A stretch of 52,829 nt of DNA from Myxococcota bacterium (GTDB lineage Bacteria > Myxococcota > Kuafuiibacteriia > Kuafuiibacteriales > Kuafuiibacteriaceae): positions 1 through 52,829 of the forward strand of contig JANQQN010000261.1 in the NCBI GenBank assembly GCA_028289325.1, in the 5' to 3' direction. Position numbers and translations under genes: made by a program. Below the pieces are notes generated by a model, which did not search any database, was not told the origin of the DNA, and saw only the letters and a list, made by a program, of their open reading frames with translations. Positions 44,026 through 51,821 of this stretch are shown here, piece by piece; the stretch's first letter is position 1, and each line of letters begins with the position of its first letter.

Positions 44026-45623
44026 TTCTTCTCGATCGGGATGGGGAATCCGAACTTCTCGGTCCAGGCGCTCAACATCTGGGCCCGCAACTCTTGTTCA
44101 TACTGATGTTGGACAATGAGACTGTCGTGCATGCTCAGGGCCGGGATGCCCAGGTCCGTGAAGTGCGTAAGAATCTTGTCCATGATCTGGCTGTCCAGGA
44201 ACTGGCAGTGCAGGCCGATGCCCGAGCCGAAGTACTGGGCGATGGGCTCGTGCCGGGCCAAGAACTCGTCGTACAGCTGGGGCAGTGTCATGCCCGTCTG
44301 TTCCCTAACCGCCTTGACCCGGTCCGACAGCTGGGGGTCCTGGCGTACCTCGTTCCGAACGGCTCCGATGGCTTGTTTCCGGTCTGGGGCGTTGAGGGCG
44401 ACCAAGATGATGGCCTTGCCCAACTGCCTTAGGCCCGGTCTGCCAGGGATTTCGTAGATGTCGCCCACGGGATCGACCCCCGCACGGTGGTAGAGCATCC
44501 GGACGTGATTATTCTTGTAGTCGAGTTCCACTGTCGGTTGGCCGTCGATCAGCAAGTGCTTGCGGTCGGCGGACGGCAGTCCCTGCCACCCACCGCCAAA
44601 GAACCGGCCGCCCAAGTTCCATCGGCTTCTGTTGAACACCCGGTACATGGACTTGTTGGTCTGCAACACCTTCTGCTGCCAGGGCGGCACCTGGTGTCCA
44701 GGGCTTAGGGACAGGGTTGTCCGGGCCAAGAGGGCGTTCAGCCGACGCAGGCGGTTCCGCATCGACCTACGATCATTGGTGTCCCGGTAGTCGAGGATCC
44801 GGCCCTTCGCATTCTTCCGGACGATCTCTTCCATCACGGGTCGGTAGACGAGCCGGCACTCGCCCAGCGCCACCAACCGAGAACAGAGTTCGGGCGTAAT
44901 CCACAAGCGACTGCACTTCCTGGCCGCTTCGCTGCCCAGGTGAAGCCCGAGCAGGCCACGGTCTACCAACAGGTCTATGGCCTCGCGCACTGGATCGTGC
45001 CTCAGGTCCGTGTATCGACGGGCAGGCACCAGCCGGCTCAGTGTGCAGCCCACGATCCGGCCGGTGACACTGGCCTCAACCAGGTTGGCCAGGAGCATGC
45101 TCATCGAAGGTCCAAGACCCTCGGGCACGGGGCCGACCAGCTGGGGAAGGACATCCTCATCGGCCAGGCGCCACCGCAGGTTCATGGGCTGGGACTCTAG
45201 GGCATAGACAGACGACACACCCTGTTGCCGACCTCTGACAACACCCCAAATACCAGAGGGGGTCATAGGGACTAATACACTAGTATTGTCAGTACCTTCG
45301 GTACTAACTACACTAGTGTATCTGGCGGGTATCGGTCCAGGTAGTCCGTGTACTGTGTTGTTAGTAGTGTCTGGTACAGTCGGTGAGACTGTACTAGATA
45401 CTACTTGGGTGGTGTTGGCCCCCTCGTTGGCCGTCTGCAGGTGTCGATGACGTTGTACGTCGATCAACAGTGGTGTTCGACGCTTCCTCCGGTTGGACTT
45501 GACCTGAGTTCGTTCGCCGGCTGGTCCGGTTGTTGGCCGTCCCGTAGGCTCGAGCTTGTGGACTGCCGTTGAACCTGGTTTACGGGCATGTGCGCGCGGA
45601 CCGCGCTTTCCGAGTCGTAGCAT
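44022..45623 (-). CDS. Phage palm-domain polymerase-like protein (family-A-like motifs)
   Basis: Conserved part about 387 aa (from near 45185). I see family-A-polymerase-like motifs. Motif A is VELDYKNNHVRMLYHRAG, with its Asp codon at 44520-44522. A motif-B-like helix reads GLRQLGKAIILVALNA (Lys), and motif C is ALSMHDSLIV, with its Asp codon at 44124-44126. FNRSRWNLGGRFFGGGWQ and LPSADRKHLLIDGQPT precede motif A. No 3'-5' exonuclease or classic primase motif is seen. Such stand-alone palm proteins occur in phages and integrated elements and are usually annotated hypothetical. ATG 45623 has AGGGGA six bases upstream, but about 146 N-terminal residues are low-complexity over a palindrome cluster, so ATG 45185 is an alternative. 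Confidence 0.6.
   Translation of the reverse strand: MLRLGKRGPRAHARKPGSTAVHKLEPTGRPTTGPAGERTQVKSNRRKRRTPLLIDVQRHRHLQTANEGANTTQVVSSTVSPTVPDTTNNTVHGLPGPIPARYTSVVSTEGTDNTSVLVPMTPSGIWGVVRGRQQGVSSVYALESQPMNLRWRLADEDVLPQLVGPVPEGLGPSMSMLLANLVEASVTGRIVGCTLSRLVPARRYTDLRHDPVREAIDLLVDRGLLGLHLGSEAARKCSRLWITPELCSRLVALGECRLVYRPVMEEIVRKNAKGRILDYRDTNDRRSMRNRLRRLNALLARTTLSLSPGHQVPPWQQKVLQTNKSMYRVFNRSRWNLGGRFFGGGWQGLPSADRKHLLIDGQPTVELDYKNNHVRMLYHRAGVDPVGDIYEIPGRPGLRQLGKAIILVALNAPDRKQAIGAVRNEVRQDPQLSDRVKAVREQTGMTLPQLYDEFLARHEPIAQYFGSGIGLHCQFLDSQIMDKILTHFTDLGIPALSMHDSLIVQHQYEQELRAQMLSAWTEKFGFPIPIEKK
45274..45404. repeat. Cluster of inverted repeats at the 5' side of the polymerase-like gene
   Basis: Four inverted repeats lie in 131 bp. 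They are AATAC-N4-GTATT (45274-45287); AGTACC-N3-GGTACT (45291-45305); the perfect palindrome TACACTAGTGTA (45309-45320); and GTACAGTC-N5-GACTGTAC (45374-45394), itself flanked by GTAGT (45364-45368) and ACTAC (45400-45404). The stretch is richer in A+T than its surroundings. It looks like an origin, promoter or operator region more than coding sequence. Confidence 0.7.
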
Positions 45624-46084
45624 TCGTATCCCCTTCCGCATCCGCGTCCTGGTTGAAGGTCGCCCGCCGGCCTGGCCAGACCGACGGGCGGAGGGACACA
45701 AACGCTGAAACTAGGCCGACCACGGGGGTCGACGGTCCGATGATCTCACAGCCACCCAAGGGGTGGAAGCGTTCCCTCCTCCTTGGGGCAGGGCCCTCAG
45801 ACGCCTGAGGATCCTCTCTGCTGATCTATCGGTCGCCCGGCCCCAGGGTGCCGGTTCAAGGAGATCGTCCACCAGGACGGATCCTCGTGATCCTGAGGGC
45901 CAACGGCACGCAGAACTATCTTCCCGGACCAGGGCGGCACCTCTTGTCTCATTTGAGACGTATTTGAGACTTACAGACCAAACAGTATAACCCTTAGGCC
46001 ATGTGGGCAGACAAATAGTATAAGTTTATTAGTTACCGCGCTGTCTGGCCTTCCACCCGGCGAAAGTTGTGAGATCATAGGCTC
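45624..46084. other. Divergent intergenic region of the phage
   Basis: About 460 bp between the minus-strand polymerase operon and the plus-strand structural operon. It contains a CCCAAGG...CCTTGGG hairpin near 45,755-45,786, a CCTCAG-N4-CTGAGG inverted repeat, and at the right end the promoter with 11-bp direct repeats. No convincing gene was found on either strand. Confidence 0.5.
45946..45991 (+). promoter_or_regulatory. Promoter of the plus-strand phage operon with operator-like repeats
   Basis: TTGAGA (45964-45969), 16 bp, TATAAC (45986-45991): five of six bases match in each box. The -35 lies inside the second of two direct repeats ATTTGAGAC (45951-45959 and 45962-45970, period 11 bp, one helical turn). 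The first repeat also forms an inverted repeat GTCTCA-TT-TGAGAC (45946-45959). This is the layout of a regulated promoter. The first gene starts 94 bp downstream. Confidence 0.65.
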
Positions 46085-46621
46085 ATGGTCTTGGCCCCGA
46101 AGTCGATTCCAATGGTCCTGGCCTTCGACCAGAAGGCCAAGGAGTTCGAGCGCCGGGAACGCCAGATCGTGGCCCAGACCGCTGAGTTGTTGGCCCAGGG
46201 TCTCGAGGCCTGGGAAGTGATCTTGAAGCTCCGCCACCTGGGTTGCAAGCGCTACCACGTTCGACGCGCAGAGGAACTTGCCGGTCCGCGGGCCAGACGT
46301 CTGCAGCGGAGGCACCAGCGCAAAGGGCGTGTTCGCCCGCAGGTGCAAGAGGCGCTCTGGTTGTACACCATGGGCTTGACCGCCCGCGAGGTTGCTCAGG
46401 AGGTCGGCCTCTCGGCCCAGGCCGCGGCCAACACAGTGGCCGGCCGTGTCCACAAGCTGAAGTCCATGGACTATCAACTTTTGAGAGTGTTCAACGCCCA
46501 TGCTAGGGCCCTGCGCGAGGCCCTGGACATCAAGCGCCGGCTGCTGACGGACAGGGAAGTTGCGGTGGTGGTGCGGTCTGTCCAACGGACCCTCGCCCTA
46601 AAGGAGGTGCCCGATGGGTAA
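46085..46621 (+). CDS. Phage HTH protein, 178 aa
   Basis: The basic, helical product contains a helix-turn-helix with region-4/LuxR-like spacing: EALWLYTMGLTAREVAQEVG, then LSAQAAANTVAGRVHKLKSM. A first segment is IVAQTAELLAQGLEAWEVIL with a similar two-helix look (KLRHLGCKRYHVRRAEELAG), so the protein may carry two HTHs. It may regulate late transcription or be a packaging-related DNA-binding protein; the position as first gene after a regulated promoter favours the former. ATG 46085 without a strong ribosome-binding site; a second ATG is at 46112. It overlaps the next gene by eight bases. Confidence 0.6.
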   Translation: MVLAPKSIPMVLAFDQKAKEFERRERQIVAQTAELLAQGLEAWEVILKLRHLGCKRYHVRRAEELAGPRARRLQRRHQRKGRVRPQVQEALWLYTMGLTAREVAQEVGLSAQAAANTVAGRVHKLKSMDYQLLRVFNAHARALREALDIKRRLLTDREVAVVVRSVQRTLALKEVPDG

Positions 46622-46895
46622 GCGCCTAACAGAGGAGACGATCTATCAGATCCGCCAACTGCGAGATCAAGGATGCCCCAAGTCCCGGGTCCTCGAACAG
46701 TTGGGCATCAGTGCGCCCACACTCCGCCGATACTGGGAAGACGTCCAGCCGGAGCAGGTGGAACAGGCACCCCGCGGGCCGGCTTTGGCGGACGACCAAC
46801 TGGCTGCTGTTCGTTCGGCCGTGTTGTTCGCGGCCTCGGTGGATGACAGCCACCTCGACGCTGTACGCGCAGTGCTCATAGTGGAGGACGACTGA
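46614..46895 (+). CDS. Phage small HTH protein, 93 aa
   Basis: Start ATG 46614 has a near-perfect ribosome-binding site (AAAGGAGGTG, four bases away) inside the end of the previous gene. The N-terminal HTH reads LTEETIYQIRQLRDQGCPKS, then RVLEQLGISAPTLRRYWEDV, a homeodomain-like/resolvase-type fold. The rest is acidic (ALADDQLAAVRSAVLFAASV). Its TGA shares one base with the ATG of the HNH gene. Likely a small regulator; target unknown. Confidence 0.6.
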   Translation: MGKRLTEETIYQIRQLRDQGCPKSRVLEQLGISAPTLRRYWEDVQPEQVEQAPRGPALADDQLAAVRSAVLFAASVDDSHLDAVRAVLIVEDD

Positions 46896-47590
46896 TGGCA
46901 GCGGTTCAGCCAGGTGGCGCGGTCGAAATTGACCTTACGCGGTGGCCTTTGAGCTACGAGCGTCGACCCGTACCGTTCGCCCCTGGCTATTGGGCGGACA
47001 CGAACGGCGACGTTTGGTTCGAATCGCACGCAAGACTGACGGTCGGACAGGTTGAGGATCTGAAGCGACGACGGTCAGAGGGCGAACGTATGCACGATCT
47101 CGCCGTCGAGTTCGGCATCTCCTACCAGACGGCCTATAACTACGTGAATGAGCGATTCCGTCCTCGCGAACTGCGGAAGCTGAAGCCTGGCAAGATGAGG
47201 AACGGTTACCTTCAGGTCGGGATCTGGCGCGTGGGCGACCAGACCAACACTTGTGTGCACCGCATCGTCGCTGAGGCTTTTCATGGGCCCCTTCCCCCTG
47301 GCCACTGTACCCGCCACCTTGACGGCGATAAGACGAACAATCGTCCATTCAATCTCGTCTACGGCACCTACAGCGAGAATAGCGCTGATGCGCTCCGGCA
47401 TGGGGCCATCAAGATCGGAGCCGAGTCCGTTAGAGCGAAGCTCACCGATGATGACGTCCGAGCCATCAAGCGAGGGCTAGCAGCGGGTGTTAGCGGCCCT
47501 CAACTGGCTCGACGATTCGGAGTGGGGAACTCGACGATCTACCGCATCAAAAATGGCCTTTCGTGGACACATGTGGAGGTGACGCCATGA
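46895..47590 (+). CDS. HNH endonuclease with flanking HTH segments
   Basis: The 231-aa product has an HNH nuclease core (about 115-165): VHRIVAEAFHGPLPPG with His122, then HLDGDKTNNRPFNLVYG with His141 and Asn148/149. A helix-turn-helix precedes it (about 50-86; RMHDLAVEFGISYQTAYNYV) and another follows (about 182-222; LTDDDVRAIKRGLAAGVSGP, then QLARRFGVGNSTIYRIKNG). This is the layout of phage homing endonucleases. Its first about 22 residues (VEIDLTRWPLSYE) resemble the start of the next gene. One-base overlap with the previous gene, four-base overlap with the next. Confidence 0.85.
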   Translation: MAAVQPGGAVEIDLTRWPLSYERRPVPFAPGYWADTNGDVWFESHARLTVGQVEDLKRRRSEGERMHDLAVEFGISYQTAYNYVNERFRPRELRKLKPGKMRNGYLQVGIWRVGDQTNTCVHRIVAEAFHGPLPPGHCTRHLDGDKTNNRPFNLVYGTYSENSADALRHGAIKIGAESVRAKLTDDDVRAIKRGLAAGVSGPQLARRFGVGNSTIYRIKNGLSWTHVEVTP

Positions 47591-48084
47591 CTATGGACGG
47601 CGGTATTGAAGTAGATCTCTCCAATTTCCCACTAGACTGGAGATTGCGGCTCGATAGCGAGCGGATCATGCGCAAGGTCGGCAACAAGGTCGCTGCCCGG
47701 GTCCGTCGAAGGATGAAAACGAGGAAGGGCATGCGCTCGGGCCAGGACTTGAACAACACCGGCGCGCTGATCCGAAGCGTGAAGTACGACCGGCGCGAGG
47801 GGGTTGTCCGGCCTTCGGTCCGAACTCGGTCTGATGTCAGTCGGCGGGTGCGGTCGAACTACGGCCTGTATCGCGTGCACTTGAGCGGGAAGTACCGGCG
47901 GATCGGATATCAGCGACTCGAGCCCATGGACGCCCTCGGGACGGAGGATCCGGCCACCTGGCAGGACATTGAGCAGCTCGTGGAACAGGCAGTGGCCAAG
48001 GAGCTGAAGAGCGGCCGCGGTGGACTGGTCGGGGAGCTGAAGCGCGGGGCAGGTCTCACCACCAGGAGGAGGCGTAGAAGATGA
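47587..48084 (+). CDS. Phage virion-morphogenesis / HK97-gp10-like protein
   Basis: The 165-aa product is strongly basic. The block LNNTGALIRSVKYDRREG, after a helical NKVAARVRRRMKTR, is typical of virion-morphogenesis and gp10-like tail-completion proteins (K-NTG-L--S-). The C terminus ends in a poly-Arg run (TTRRRRRR). Start ATG 47587 has GGAGGTGA six bases upstream and overlaps the HNH stop by four bases; it overlaps the portal start by four. The assignment rests on one motif and on the neighbourhood, so it is moderate. Confidence 0.5.
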   Translation: MTMDGGIEVDLSNFPLDWRLRLDSERIMRKVGNKVAARVRRRMKTRKGMRSGQDLNNTGALIRSVKYDRREGVVRPSVRTRSDVSRRVRSNYGLYRVHLSGKYRRIGYQRLEPMDALGTEDPATWQDIEQLVEQAVAKELKSGRGGLVGELKRGAGLTTRRRRRR

Positions 48085-49601
48085 CAATCGAATTCGACAG
48101 CGAGGCCCTCGATCTCAAGAGGTTGCTGGATCGGGACAAAAAGACCAAGCCCACGGACTTCGACAGCGACATCGCCAGCTTGGTCGCGCTCTACGCCGAT
48201 GGAGCCGAGGCCCGAAGGCTTGTGCAGAGCTACTTGCACACCCTCGGCCTAGGCCTACGGGACAACCGGCACCCGATCCAGGTGGGGCACCTGCGGAAGA
48301 TCGTTGACCGTACCGCAGGCCGATACGATGCCCCCGCGACCCGTCGGTTGAAGCGCGGAAACCGAATGCTCTCGGACTCGAGCCCTGAGCACGTGCGGAT
48401 GACCAACCTGTACGCGGCCATGACGTTCGACTCGGTGGTGGCGGAGGCGGACAAGATGAGCGCCCTTTGCGGAAGCGTGTTCCTGCGGTTCTACCCAACG
48501 GATCGCGGCCTACGGGTAAGGCTGTTCACGCCCGACCTCGTCCACCGCCTGCCAGATGACGCCCTGGCCGATGAGGTCGATTACGACCACGCCCTCGCAC
48601 TGAAGCTCGCCCAGGGGTACGAAGTCCACCTGATTGACCAAGACGGTCGACGGCGAATGTTCCGCGTCGACCAGGAGGGCGGGATGTTGGCCGATCAGCC
48701 GTTCGAGGACGGCCTGTACCCCGAGAGCTATGGCGAGACCCTTCCAATCGTACGTCTCGACAGCGCACCAACCGTTGGACGGGCATGGCTACAGCCGCGT
48801 CTGTCTCGAGTGAGCCTGACCATGGCGCTGAGCGGGATCCTCGGCGACACCCAGTCACTCGTGGCCACCCAGGCCCACAATCAGGCGCTATTCAAGACCC
48901 CCGAGCCTACGCGCGAACCGCCAGACAAGACCGGGCACGGCACGGTCGTGAAGGTCCATGAAGACGACGAGTACACGGTCATCCAGCAGAATCCCCTGAT
49001 CGACGCGGTGGGCAGCGTCGTGGATCGACTCACCGCGCAGCTACTGATGGCCGAGAACATCCCGTTGTTCGAGACGACGGGCGACCAACCCCCAACGGGC
49101 AGCGCACTCAAGACTGCCGAGCGCGGTCTGAGGGCGATCAGAGAAGCGGGACGTCCCTTGGCTGTCCAGGCCGAGAAGCGCATCTGGGAGGTCGTCCGTA
49201 CCCTGGCCATGGCCCACGAGCTGACGGACATGCCGCTCAGCCCCGAGACCGAGATGATGGTCGAGCTGGCGCAGACCGCCGATCAGCCCGAGGACAGCGG
49301 GACCATCTTGGAGGACGGGGCCAGGAGCATGGCCCTGGGCCTAGAGTCCGCGGTCCAGGTCGGCCAACGGTTGTGGTCGTGCTCCAGGGACGAGGCCATC
49401 CGGCGGATCGAGCAGGCCCGAGAAGATCAGGAAGCCTACCCGCCGCCGAGTGCAGCATCGGCCCGACAGGTGGCCGAGGGCGAGGGGGCCGACGTGATCG
49501 CCACCGCCGCTGGGAACGAGAGCGGTGACTCGGTGACCGACAGTGCCCTCGGTCGAACGGCAGCCGACGCCCGAGCGGAACGACGCGAGGACGCAGCGTG
49601 A
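48081..49601 (+). CDS. Phage portal protein
   Basis: Portal-like protein of 506 aa: the dodecameric ring through which DNA is packaged. Features: a helical N terminus, QVGHLRKIVDRTAGRYDAPA, the clip-side region with GSVFLRFYPTDRGLRVRLFT, and the long stem helix part (LSRVSLTMALSGILGDTQSL). PTGSALKTAERGLRAIREAG and the acidic C-terminal tail follow. Length and the position directly before the terminase genes fit SPP1/gp6-like portals. ATG 48081 overlaps the previous stop by four bases. The same frame continues after the TGA for another 56 codons, noted separately. Confidence 0.75.
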   Translation: MTIEFDSEALDLKRLLDRDKKTKPTDFDSDIASLVALYADGAEARRLVQSYLHTLGLGLRDNRHPIQVGHLRKIVDRTAGRYDAPATRRLKRGNRMLSDSSPEHVRMTNLYAAMTFDSVVAEADKMSALCGSVFLRFYPTDRGLRVRLFTPDLVHRLPDDALADEVDYDHALALKLAQGYEVHLIDQDGRRRMFRVDQEGGMLADQPFEDGLYPESYGETLPIVRLDSAPTVGRAWLQPRLSRVSLTMALSGILGDTQSLVATQAHNQALFKTPEPTREPPDKTGHGTVVKVHEDDEYTVIQQNPLIDAVGSVVDRLTAQLLMAENIPLFETTGDQPPTGSALKTAERGLRAIREAGRPLAVQAEKRIWEVVRTLAMAHELTDMPLSPETEMMVELAQTADQPEDSGTILEDGARSMALGLESAVQVGQRLWSCSRDEAIRRIEQAREDQEAYPPPSAASARQVAEGEGADVIATAAGNESGDSVTDSALGRTAADARAERREDAA

Positions 49602-49626
49602 TCACTTCCGATACTGGCGGAGCAGC

Positions 49627-49797
49627 ATGAAGCCAACCACGACGATGCCGACAACGAGCGCGAGGAAGCTGACGTTGATTTCGAGGGACACCGAAGACCG
49701 ATACTACGCCGGGGAAACATGGGGAATTGGCCACCCACTGTCCGGGCGCGGACCCAAGAAAACACAGCCTAGGGGGTCACCACTGAGAGCCCAGTGA
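49627..49797 (+). CDS. Possible small phage protein, 56 aa (doubtful)
   Basis: ATG 49627 follows GGAG at a spacing of four. The product begins KPTTTMPTTSARKLTLISRD and continues TEDRYYAGETWGIGHPLSGR. It fills the gap between portal and the small-terminase candidate. Two other readings compete in the same place: an in-frame extension of the portal to 49772, and a minus-strand 29-aa hydrophobic frame (49602-49691). None is decisive. Confidence 0.3.
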   Translation: MKPTTTMPTTSARKLTLISRDTEDRYYAGETWGIGHPLSGRGPKKTQPRGSPLRAQ

Positions 49798-49814
49798 TTC
49801 CGAGAAGTTAGACA

Positions 49815-50450
49815 ATGGCGAAAGCACGACCCAAGAAAGCGGCCACCCGTAAGTTGGCCAAGCCAGATGAGCCCTCCCTTTGTCCCGTCTGCGGGCAAAG
49901 GCCCGTGCGGCGCATCTCGACCAAGGGCCCGCCGAGCAAGTCGTGTCTAGCTTGTGCCCGGGCCCAGAATAGGAACTGGCGACGTTCATTGGGTCGGGCC
50001 GTAGAACAGTGGGGCGAGGACAAGGCTCGGGCCTACGCCAAGGAACAAGGCGTTCCGTTCTCGCCCTCGGGAGTGACGCTCAAGACCACGGCCGGAGATG
50101 ATCCTGTGGATGAACAGCTGGCCCTTGCCCTCTTCGCCTCAGGGGGCGACGAGACGGCCGCACTCCAAGCCCTTGGCCTCGATCCTGATCGCGCTGACCT
50201 CATTGATCGGGCAAAGCGCCACGAGGCCCTGATGACCGGCGACGCCACGGTCCTCGGCCGGCTGAGCTTCGTCGTATTGGCCAGCGCGCTGCTGCGAATG
50301 CGGACGGAAGTTCAGCAGGTCTCGGCCGGCGCGCTCAGCCAGATGATCAAGCCCCTGACGGCGGTCTACCAGCAGTACGCGGGGGGAACCGTGGCCACGA
50401 GGATCATCCTCGATCTCGGCCAACAGGAGGCCAGCCAATCCAATGAGTGA
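49815..50450 (+). CDS. Zinc-finger phage protein, probable terminase small subunit
   Basis: The 211-aa product has a basic N terminus and a C4 zinc finger (Cys23, Cys26, Cys44, Cys47; LCPVCGQRPVRRIS, then KSCLACARA). Helical parts follow (ETAALQALGLDPDRADLIDR, LSFVVLASALLRMRTEVQQV), like the oligomerisation core of small terminases. It overlaps the large terminase gene by eight bases, the normal place for the small subunit, which recognises the packaging site. Sequence alone would not prove the assignment. Confidence 0.6.
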   Translation: MAKARPKKAATRKLAKPDEPSLCPVCGQRPVRRISTKGPPSKSCLACARAQNRNWRRSLGRAVEQWGEDKARAYAKEQGVPFSPSGVTLKTTAGDDPVDEQLALALFASGGDETAALQALGLDPDRADLIDRAKRHEALMTGDATVLGRLSFVVLASALLRMRTEVQQVSAGALSQMIKPLTAVYQQYAGGTVATRIILDLGQQEASQSNE

Positions 50451-51786
50451 GCTGCGCCTCAAGCTCGGGCAGGAGCTGCTGCCCCATCAGCGGAGATTCG
50501 CAACCTGGCGTCCAGACGAGGCGACCATCGCGGACGGCTTCGACGAGTGTGCCCTACTCGGCGGCTTCGGCTCGGCCAAGACTACGGGACTACTGGCAAA
50601 GGCCATCGTGCTGGCCTGTGAAAACGGATGGCGGCCGGAATATGGAGAGTTGACGCCCCGGGTGGCGATCACGGGCCCGACAGAACGTAACGTCCTGAGG
50701 AACCTGATGCCCAAGTTCAAGCGACTGCTCCCCCGTCAGCTAGTTCGGGAGGAGCGCGGTCGGCCCTACCCTTCGATCAAGTTGCTGAACGGCTGCGTGG
50801 TCGAGTTCGCGAGCTACGAGGCCGTGCTTGAGGGCGATGACATGGTCGGCGTGTTCGTCGACGAGATCAGCCTGCTGCGCGACAGTGCGACCCTCCAGAA
50901 CTTGAGGAACCGATGCCGCGACCCCCTGGCCAGAAGGAGGTCATTCGCGGTGGCAGGTCTGCCAGAAGCCGGCTGGGTGCGCCAGCACTTCGACCCCGCG
51001 GGCTGGGAACCGGGCGAACAACGACGGCGACTGACGATGCTGGTGGGGACGCGGGATAACAAGCACCTTCCTCGGGCGCACCTCGAGAACATTCTGAGCG
51101 CATGCCCAGCTGGGTACGAATCAGCACTCGTGGGCGGCGGCTGGCTCCCGACGAAGGGCGCGCTGTACGATCAGTTCGACCGTCACGTCCACGTAGTACC
51201 CAACGACCGCGCCACAAGTGCGCCCATCAAGGCCGTCGGGCTGGACTTGGGGGTCTCGAGTGCTGCGGTGCTCGTCCAGGAAGAGAGGTTGCCCGGAGGA
51301 CTCACTGGCGCCCTGATCGTCGGCGACGTGGTTCGCCACGGAGGCGGTACAGAGGACTTGGCCCGCGCTGTACGGGACCATCGCCTTGGGCACCTTATCC
51401 GGCCTGGCACGACGGTCTTTTGCGTTGATCCGTCCACGTTAGGAAACGCAGCGGATGCGAGGGCTGCGATTCAACGCGTATTTCCCGACTGCCGGGTCCA
51501 TCAGCGCAAACGCACCGATCCGTTGTTCCACGTCGAGCCCGGCGTCCGGTTGGTGCAGGCAGCCCTGCGCAATGCCAAGGGCGAGGTCCGGCTCCATGTC
51601 ATCCGCTCGTTAGAACAGACAAACCACGGTGTAGTCGACGCCTTCCTGAACGAGCGCATCAATGAGCGGACCGGCAACAGGCTGAAGGTCGAAGCGAAGC
51701 AGGAACACTGCGCGGACGCGATGAGGTACGCCGTGACTTTCGTCCTTGAGGGCAAGCGGGGCTTCGATCCCAAGGTGATCGGATAG
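50443..51786 (+). CDS. terL: Phage terminase large subunit
   Basis: DNA-packaging motor ATPase and nuclease, 447 aa. The ATPase domain has a Walker-A-type GGFGSAKT (40-47), the adenine-binding PHQRRF region, and Walker B VGVFVDE (135-141). The RNase H-like nuclease domain starts at AVGLDLGVSSAAVLVQ (Asp268), with Asp329 in VFCVDPST and Asp430 in HCADAMRY, the expected acidic triad. ATG 50443 lies inside the end of the small-subunit gene, indicating coupling. The gene ends in a GC-rich hairpin. Confidence 0.92.
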   Translation: MSELRLKLGQELLPHQRRFATWRPDEATIADGFDECALLGGFGSAKTTGLLAKAIVLACENGWRPEYGELTPRVAITGPTERNVLRNLMPKFKRLLPRQLVREERGRPYPSIKLLNGCVVEFASYEAVLEGDDMVGVFVDEISLLRDSATLQNLRNRCRDPLARRRSFAVAGLPEAGWVRQHFDPAGWEPGEQRRRLTMLVGTRDNKHLPRAHLENILSACPAGYESALVGGGWLPTKGALYDQFDRHVHVVPNDRATSAPIKAVGLDLGVSSAAVLVQEERLPGGLTGALIVGDVVRHGGGTEDLARAVRDHRLGHLIRPGTTVFCVDPSTLGNAADARAAIQRVFPDCRVHQRKRTDPLFHVEPGVRLVQAALRNAKGEVRLHVIRSLEQTNHGVVDAFLNERINERTGNRLKVEAKQEHCADAMRYAVTFVLEGKRGFDPKVIG

Positions 51787-51814
51787 GGCCGGCCCCCGGC
51801 AGGACCGGCCCCTA
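51784..51814 (+). terminator. Hairpin at the end of the large terminase gene
   Basis: TAGGGCCGG (51784-51792, starting at the stop codon) pairs with CCGGCCCCTA (51805-51814) with one bulge. It separates the convergent terL and HNH genes. No T-run follows, so it may be a weak bidirectional terminator. Confidence 0.4.
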
Positions 51815-51821
51815 CCTTGGA

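Noticed and set aside
49602..49691. 29-aa hydrophobic peptide on the minus strand after the portal gene as a real gene.
   Set aside because: It is complementary to an acidic coding-like stretch, which automatically yields hydrophobic residues, and it has no ribosome-binding site. Kept only as one option in a finding.
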